The notes under the pieces: model-generated | What the model saw: only the letters and a program-made list of their open reading frames with translations | Told to the model about the DNA's origin: nothing | The model's database searches: none | Shown: positions 60,052 through 64,000 of the stretch, in pieces | How positions within the stretch are numbered: position 1 is the stretch's first letter | Layout of the letters: the number at the start of each line of letters is the position of its first letter | Position numbers and translations under genes: made by a program | Source of the DNA: Flavivirga eckloniae | Lineage (GTDB): Bacteria > Bacteroidota > Bacteroidia > Flavobacteriales > Flavobacteriaceae | NCBI RefSeq assembly: GCF_002886045.1 | Contig: NZ_CP025791.1 | Coordinates: 4,727,001 to 4,791,000 of the forward strand | Length of the DNA: 64,000 nt | Reading direction: 5' to 3'

Positions 60052-60825
60052 ATGAAACATTCAAAAAACCTATTATTTATCCCATTATTGATCGCTATTA
60101 TTTTTATAGCATGTTCCAACGGGGACGATTCTGTAACAATGGTAGAAGATGAAGAGGCTCCTGCTGATACAAATTATGATATAACCTCTATTCTTTCAAA
60201 ATTTGAAGGTACAGGATTGTCTTATGCTATAAATGGAAACACGGTTACTTTTACAACACAAAATTTACCAAATCACACCAGTCCCTATTGGCCAACAAAC
60301 AACCCATTGTATGAAGCTTACAACGGAACAAATTCTAATTGGAATATAAATCCAAATACGATTGCTGAGCAAAACATAGTATTTACAATTTCGCTAAACC
60401 CAGCCGAGGCGTCCAATAAGCAAGCAACAGGTTTAGGAGCTATTGGCATTTCTAGAAATGGCGTAGTATTTTATAATCAATATGCAGGTCCCGACCAGCC
60501 GTTAACGAATGAAATTGATTCATTCGATCAATGGTTAGGGCATCCACAACGAACAGGGCAATATCACTACCATATAGAACCCACTTATTTAACACAACAA
60601 TTTGGTGAGGACGCCTTTTTAGGACTATTGTCTGACGGGTTTCCAGTTTATGGTCCTGTTGAAAATGGAGAAATAATAACAAATAACGATTTGGATGCTT
60701 ATCATGGACATACAACGGCAACAGCAGATTTTCCTGAAGGTATTTATCATTATCATATAACAAGCCAAGACCCATATATTAATGGTAATGGCTATTATGG
60801 TACACCTGGAAATATTACGAATTAA
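60052..60825 (+). CDS. YHYH domain lipoprotein
   Basis: 257 residues, lipobox IIFIAC. The domain carries the two name-giving motifs, GQYHYHIEP and GIYHYHITS, with a third His site in DAYHGH. Such repeated Tyr-His pairs look like metal ligands. The family is conserved but uncharacterised. Its stop abuts the YwqK-like start with no gap, so translation is coupled. Context with a SCO protein suggests copper handling, an inference. Confidence 0.88.
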   Translation: MKHSKNLLFIPLLIAIIFIACSNGDDSVTMVEDEEAPADTNYDITSILSKFEGTGLSYAINGNTVTFTTQNLPNHTSPYWPTNNPLYEAYNGTNSNWNINPNTIAEQNIVFTISLNPAEASNKQATGLGAIGISRNGVVFYNQYAGPDQPLTNEIDSFDQWLGHPQRTGQYHYHIEPTYLTQQFGEDAFLGLLSDGFPVYGPVENGEIITNNDLDAYHGHTTATADFPEGIYHYHITSQDPYINGNGYYGTPGNITN

Positions 60826-61395
60826 ATGATAGGTAATATAAAATATATTATCATTTTTAGTTGCATGTTGTTTGCTTGTAGTAGTATAAAATCGAAGATA
60901 ATTATTGAGGCATCCAACTCTAATTTAAAACTTAATAATGGTATTTTGCTATATAAAGGTTTACCATTTACAGGGAATGTGCAAACCTATTATGTTGGCA
61001 GAAATTTAAAATCTGATATTGAATATGTAGATGGTAAAAAAGAAGGTTACGAAAAACATTGGTTTGAAAATGGTTCAAAATCAATAGAACGTTATTATAC
61101 AAAAGGACTTAAATCTGGGGTTCATAAAGCTTGGTGGAATAATACCATTCTTAAATTTGAATATCATTTTAATGAAAAGGGCTATTATCATGGTATAGTT
61201 AAAGAATGGTATAAAACCAGGCGACTGTTTAAGTCTTTTAATTATGTAAATGGCAAGGAGGTTGGGCGTCAACGTCTTTGGAAAGCAGATGGTACGATTA
61301 AAGCAAATTATGAGGTCGTTAATGGCGAACGGTTTGGTTTAATTGGTTTAAAAAAGTGTTATACAGTTACAACTAACAGCGACGAAATAAAATGA
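60826..61395 (+). CDS. YwqK/MORN-repeat lipoprotein
   Basis: 189 residues, lipobox MLFACSS. Five MORN-like YwqK repeats: YVDGKKEGYEKHWFENGS, YYTKGLKSGVHKAWW, KGYYHGIVKEWY, YVNGKEVGRQRLWKADG and VVNGERFGL. The family is often labelled an antitoxin because of one B. subtilis pair, but there is no toxin here and the protein is exported. Overlaps the SCO gene by 4 bp (ATGA). Role unknown. Confidence 0.85.
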   Translation: MIGNIKYIIIFSCMLFACSSIKSKIIIEASNSNLKLNNGILLYKGLPFTGNVQTYYVGRNLKSDIEYVDGKKEGYEKHWFENGSKSIERYYTKGLKSGVHKAWWNNTILKFEYHFNEKGYYHGIVKEWYKTRRLFKSFNYVNGKEVGRQRLWKADGTIKANYEVVNGERFGLIGLKKCYTVTTNSDEIK

Positions 61396-62024
61396 AAAAC
61401 GCCATTTTAATAGTATTAGCTTTTATTATAATAGCTTGTAAAAATAAGCAAGCAGATAATGAGGTCATATCGCAATTACCTTATTTTAATAGTAGCGATT
61501 TCACTCCAGAATGGGGCAAGGCCATACATAAGATTCCGGAGTTTTCGTTTACCAATCAAAAAGGGGAAACAGTTACCAATAATACCTATAAAGACAAGAT
61601 TTATATTGCCGATTTCTTTTTTACCAGTTGTCCGGGTATTTGTCCAAAACTGACTAAAAATATGGGAGACCTTCAGAAAATGTACATAAACGATGAGGAT
61701 ATTATGTTACTATCGCATACGGTGATGCCCTGGAAAGATTCGATTCCTGTTTTAAGGAACTATGCCGACAAAAATCATGTTAATGGTACAAAATGGCATT
61801 TGGTAACGGGCGACAAAGATGCGCTTTATCATATTGCCAGGTCTGGTTATTTTGCCGATGAGGATTTTGTGAAAACACAAGATGAAAGTGATTTTATTCA
61901 TACCGAGAATTTTGTTTTAGTAGATAAGCGCGGTTATATACGAGGTGTTTACAATGGTACTTTAGAAATTGACGTAAACCGTTTAAAACGACATATTGAG
62001 ATTTTAAAAAAGGAAATTTTTTAA
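61392..62024 (+). CDS. SCO1/SenC family thioredoxin-like lipoprotein
   Basis: 210 residues, lipobox FIIIAC. Thioredoxin fold with the copper-binding motif C80-PGI-C84 in FFFTSCPGICPKLTKN and the third ligand H170 in DFIHTENFVLVD. SCO proteins deliver copper to, or reduce, the CuA site of cytochrome oxidase. The ATGA overlap with YwqK shows coupling, and the set YHYH-YwqK-SCO may form a copper or oxidase assembly unit. Confidence 0.9.
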   Translation: MKNAILIVLAFIIIACKNKQADNEVISQLPYFNSSDFTPEWGKAIHKIPEFSFTNQKGETVTNNTYKDKIYIADFFFTSCPGICPKLTKNMGDLQKMYINDEDIMLLSHTVMPWKDSIPVLRNYADKNHVNGTKWHLVTGDKDALYHIARSGYFADEDFVKTQDESDFIHTENFVLVDKRGYIRGVYNGTLEIDVNRLKRHIEILKKEIF

Positions 62025-62222
62025 CAATTATTATATTTAAAACCAAAAATATTTAGAAATTTTAAAATAAGAGTTTTAAGGGTAGTTGTATAAAATAAAT
62101 GATTAAAAGTTTAATTCTAGGCGAATTTCGTACTCTTAAATGTCTTTAAAATAGGAGTTTATAAAAAATCCATATATTTATCGGAATTTTATTTAAAAAA
62201 AGACCCAAATAACTCTAACACT
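62025..62222. other. Intergenic region between the SCO gene and the last gene
   Basis: 198 bp, AT-rich. A weak AAATTTT hairpin is possible; I found no clear promoter or repeat. Confidence 0.4.
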
Positions 62223-64000
62223 ATGAAAATTAATATACTATTTTTTGTGTTTTTCATATGCTTTATTTCGATAACAGCTCAAAACACTAAGAGTAACAAA
62301 ATAGAAATTGCTTATACTCAATTACCTACACATCCATTAGAGAAAGACATAAAGTCTTATAAACTAGCATTCAAAAATCAATCCGCAATAGACTTTTCTG
62401 GAGTATTTAACCCTGAGTCGAAAATTAGTATAGATGGGTTTGAAAAAAAATTAGTAGACCCTGATTTTACAGTTCATATAGACATATCTGGTTTTGAAAG
62501 TAAGTCTTATGTTACAACTAATAAAACGGGAGGTTTAGGAGCAAGTGCTACCCAAACTTATGTTTATATCATAGAAGGAATATTACAAGCTTCAACTTAC
62601 ATATATGATTCTAGAGATGGCAGTACATATTATCTAGATGAATTGAAAAATATTGATGAACTTACCATACAAAACAGATCAAAGCAGAGTTATAATACAG
62701 AAGATGAGGCAAAAAAAGCGCTGAATCTAGCAAAGAAGAAGGAATTAAATCTTCTTAATGAGGCTGTTAAAAAGCAATTTTTAAGCTTTATTAGTATGTA
62801 TTTAAATACAAAGCACGGATATAGTTTAAAAAAGGAGCACTACCCGATTTGGAGTATTAAATCTAAAAAGTTTGATTACGCTAAAATTGATGAAGCTGCA
62901 TCAAATTATAATCAAGCTGTAGTTCAAATAAGTGCTGATGGAACTCCTCAATCTGCTAAAGATTTATTAAAAAAGTCTGTATTAATTTGGGAGGATGCCG
63001 TGAAGCAATATGATCCCAATAACAAAAAAGCACGAATCTCAACGAAAAATGTTGGTGCACTTTATCTTAATTTAGTTATGGCTAATGTTTGGCTACAAGA
63101 TTTTGATAAGGCTAGCTTGTATTTTGATAAAGCCAAGAAAGCTAAAGGGCAATTTGTATGGAAACCTGTAATTGAAAAATTATTATATACTCAAAAAGCA
63201 GGTATTGAACAAGATGAGTTACGTAAAAAAGGGGCACTAGTTATTGAAAAATTAGAGACTACCGACCCTAACAAAAAATCATATGCTACCGATTTCCTTG
63301 TATCAAACCAAAAATACAGGTTAAAAGGTGTTTATTTTTATGAAAAGAGAGATCGCAACGCCTATTCAAGAAGAAAGCATTATGATTATACAAAGAGTGG
63401 TATTTTAACAGCTGTTTTAAACCAAACATATCTATCTAAAAACTTTGCTAAAGGTTCTAAAGATGTAAAGTTTGAATATGATAATGATGTGTCTAGAATT
63501 GTTTATATGAGTTATTATGATTTTGGACCTAAAAAAGATAAAGGTTTACAGCCAGTAAAATATCGTTACATAAAACAAGGGAAAATTATAAAAGAAGAAG
63601 GGTTTGAAAACACTTTAGGAGCGCATGATTATACAATGGAAATGATATACAATGATAATGGGCAATGGCTAGGGTTTAAAAAGAAATCTAAAGAAACACT
63701 TTTAGAAGGTTTAGATATTAAATACGAAAAAGAAAAAGTAATTAACTTTACTAAAACTTTAAAACTAGCAAACAATAATTATTCACATCAGAAATATGTA
63801 TATAGTTATGAAAATGATCGTATATCAAAAGTAGATATGTATCAAGATGAAGGAGATAATCCAACGTTTCAAGAACAATTTGGTACTATTAATTATACTT
63901 ATAACAATGATGGGTTATTAATAAAAACTAAAATGAGCGGACCGATTTATAATGAATATATTTATGATGCTAATAAGAATCTCATTGAAGTTGTAAAACA
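62223..64000 (+). CDS. Large exported protein with YD-like repeats, partial
   Basis: I translated this from ATG 62223; it runs off the right edge after about 593 codons. Signal peptide MKINILFFVFFICFISITAQ. Residues about 30-200 alternate strands and loops (FKNQSAIDFSGVFNPESKI). About 200-350 is helical and TPR-like (ALYLNLVMANVWLQDFDKAS, YFDKAKKAKGQF). From about residue 410 short repeats of the YD type appear (KFEYDND, KYRYIKQGKI, MIYNDNGQWLGF, YVYSYENDRI, INYTYNNDGLL and YIYDANKN). I cannot name the family. It may be an outer-membrane-associated or secreted protein; the C terminus is not visible. Confidence 0.75.
   Translation, partial: MKINILFFVFFICFISITAQNTKSNKIEIAYTQLPTHPLEKDIKSYKLAFKNQSAIDFSGVFNPESKISIDGFEKKLVDPDFTVHIDISGFESKSYVTTNKTGGLGASATQTYVYIIEGILQASTYIYDSRDGSTYYLDELKNIDELTIQNRSKQSYNTEDEAKKALNLAKKKELNLLNEAVKKQFLSFISMYLNTKHGYSLKKEHYPIWSIKSKKFDYAKIDEAASNYNQAVVQISADGTPQSAKDLLKKSVLIWEDAVKQYDPNNKKARISTKNVGALYLNLVMANVWLQDFDKASLYFDKAKKAKGQFVWKPVIEKLLYTQKAGIEQDELRKKGALVIEKLETTDPNKKSYATDFLVSNQKYRLKGVYFYEKRDRNAYSRRKHYDYTKSGILTAVLNQTYLSKNFAKGSKDVKFEYDNDVSRIVYMSYYDFGPKKDKGLQPVKYRYIKQGKIIKEEGFENTLGAHDYTMEMIYNDNGQWLGFKKKSKETLLEGLDIKYEKEKVINFTKTLKLANNNYSHQKYVYSYENDRISKVDMYQDEGDNPTFQEQFGTINYTYNNDGLLIKTKMSGPIYNEYIYDANKNLIEVVK

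Noticed and set aside
60826-61395. YwqK-like gene as an antitoxin of a toxin-antitoxin pair
   Set aside because: It is an exported lipoprotein translationally coupled to YHYH and SCO genes; no toxin candidate is adjacent. The antitoxin label of the family comes from an unrelated arrangement.

Overview
The window is AT-rich (roughly one third G+C by eye) and looks like the chromosome of a marine-type Flavobacteriaceae (Bacteroidota). The evidence is promoters of the TAnnTTTG type, weak ribosome binding sites, many lipoproteins with an S-C lipobox right after a short signal peptide, type IX secretion (T9SS) C-terminal sorting domains, DUF6520/DUF6934 family proteins, and a 3-hydroxyacyl-CoA dehydrogenase/enoyl-CoA hydratase in the Bacteroidota domain order. 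No rRNA, tRNA, CRISPR array or transposase gene was recognised.

Layout. 0-2.6 kb: a partial copper-type P-ATPase (ccoI-like, cut by the window start) diverges from a Crp/Fnr regulator. 2.7-8.7 kb: a small DUF6520 protein and a peptidase operon (sortilin/BNR-repeat protein plus S9 peptidase lipoprotein). 8.7-13.1 kb: a VWA protein and a MoxR-like AAA ATPase, then a secreted GH8 glycosidase. 13.2-18.9 kb: small lipoproteins, a YdeI-like protein, and M1 and M28 metallopeptidases. 19-27 kb: a fatty-acid beta-oxidation cluster (acyl-CoA dehydrogenase, thiolase, bifunctional FadJ-like enzyme, MarR repressor, acyl-CoA synthetase). 27.4-31.8 kb: the anaerobic pyruvate formate-lyase operon pflB-pflA-OFA transporter. 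31.9-34.1 kb: a toxin-like protein with an anthrax-lethal-factor-type metalloprotease motif. 34.6-37.3 kb: ppdK. 38-47.4 kb: a repeat array, a CRTAC1-type lipoprotein, an ECF42-type sigma factor with its DGPF partner, several unrecognised small genes, a cold-shock protein and a frameshifted barstar gene. 47.4-58.2 kb: purL, a T9SS FGE-like protein, a DUF6934/small-ORF pair, a fructosamine kinase-like protein, a DHFR-like reductase and an RsmB-type methyltransferase. 58.3-62 kb: an ECF sigma operon leading into a YHYH/YwqK/SCO operon. The window ends inside a large secreted protein of unknown function.

Genes working together. The same palindrome (TGA-N6-TCA, best copy TGACAATTGTCA) lies 33 bp upstream of a -7 box at three promoters: ccoI, pflB and, more weakly, ppdK. 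This suggests that the Fnr-like protein encoded here activates a small low-oxygen regulon within the window. The beta-oxidation genes follow a marR gene whose promoter carries a perfect 26-bp palindrome, consistent with an autoregulated fad operon.

Most unusual items: (1) the TTG-started lethal-factor-like metalloprotease with an FF-rich N terminus like that of contractile-injection-system cargo; (2) an approximately 210-bp, four-hairpin repeat family in eight copies (one single, two head-to-tail arrays) with compensatory base changes in its stems; (3) pflA with no canonical start codon; (4) REP-like hairpin sequence inside purL, in frame; (5) the DUF6934 gene carrying a Cys-x3-Cys-x3-Cys-x3-Cys stretch followed by a conserved-looking 56-residue gene; (6) the sigma/TM protein/Spy-like/YHYH/YwqK/SCO gene string.
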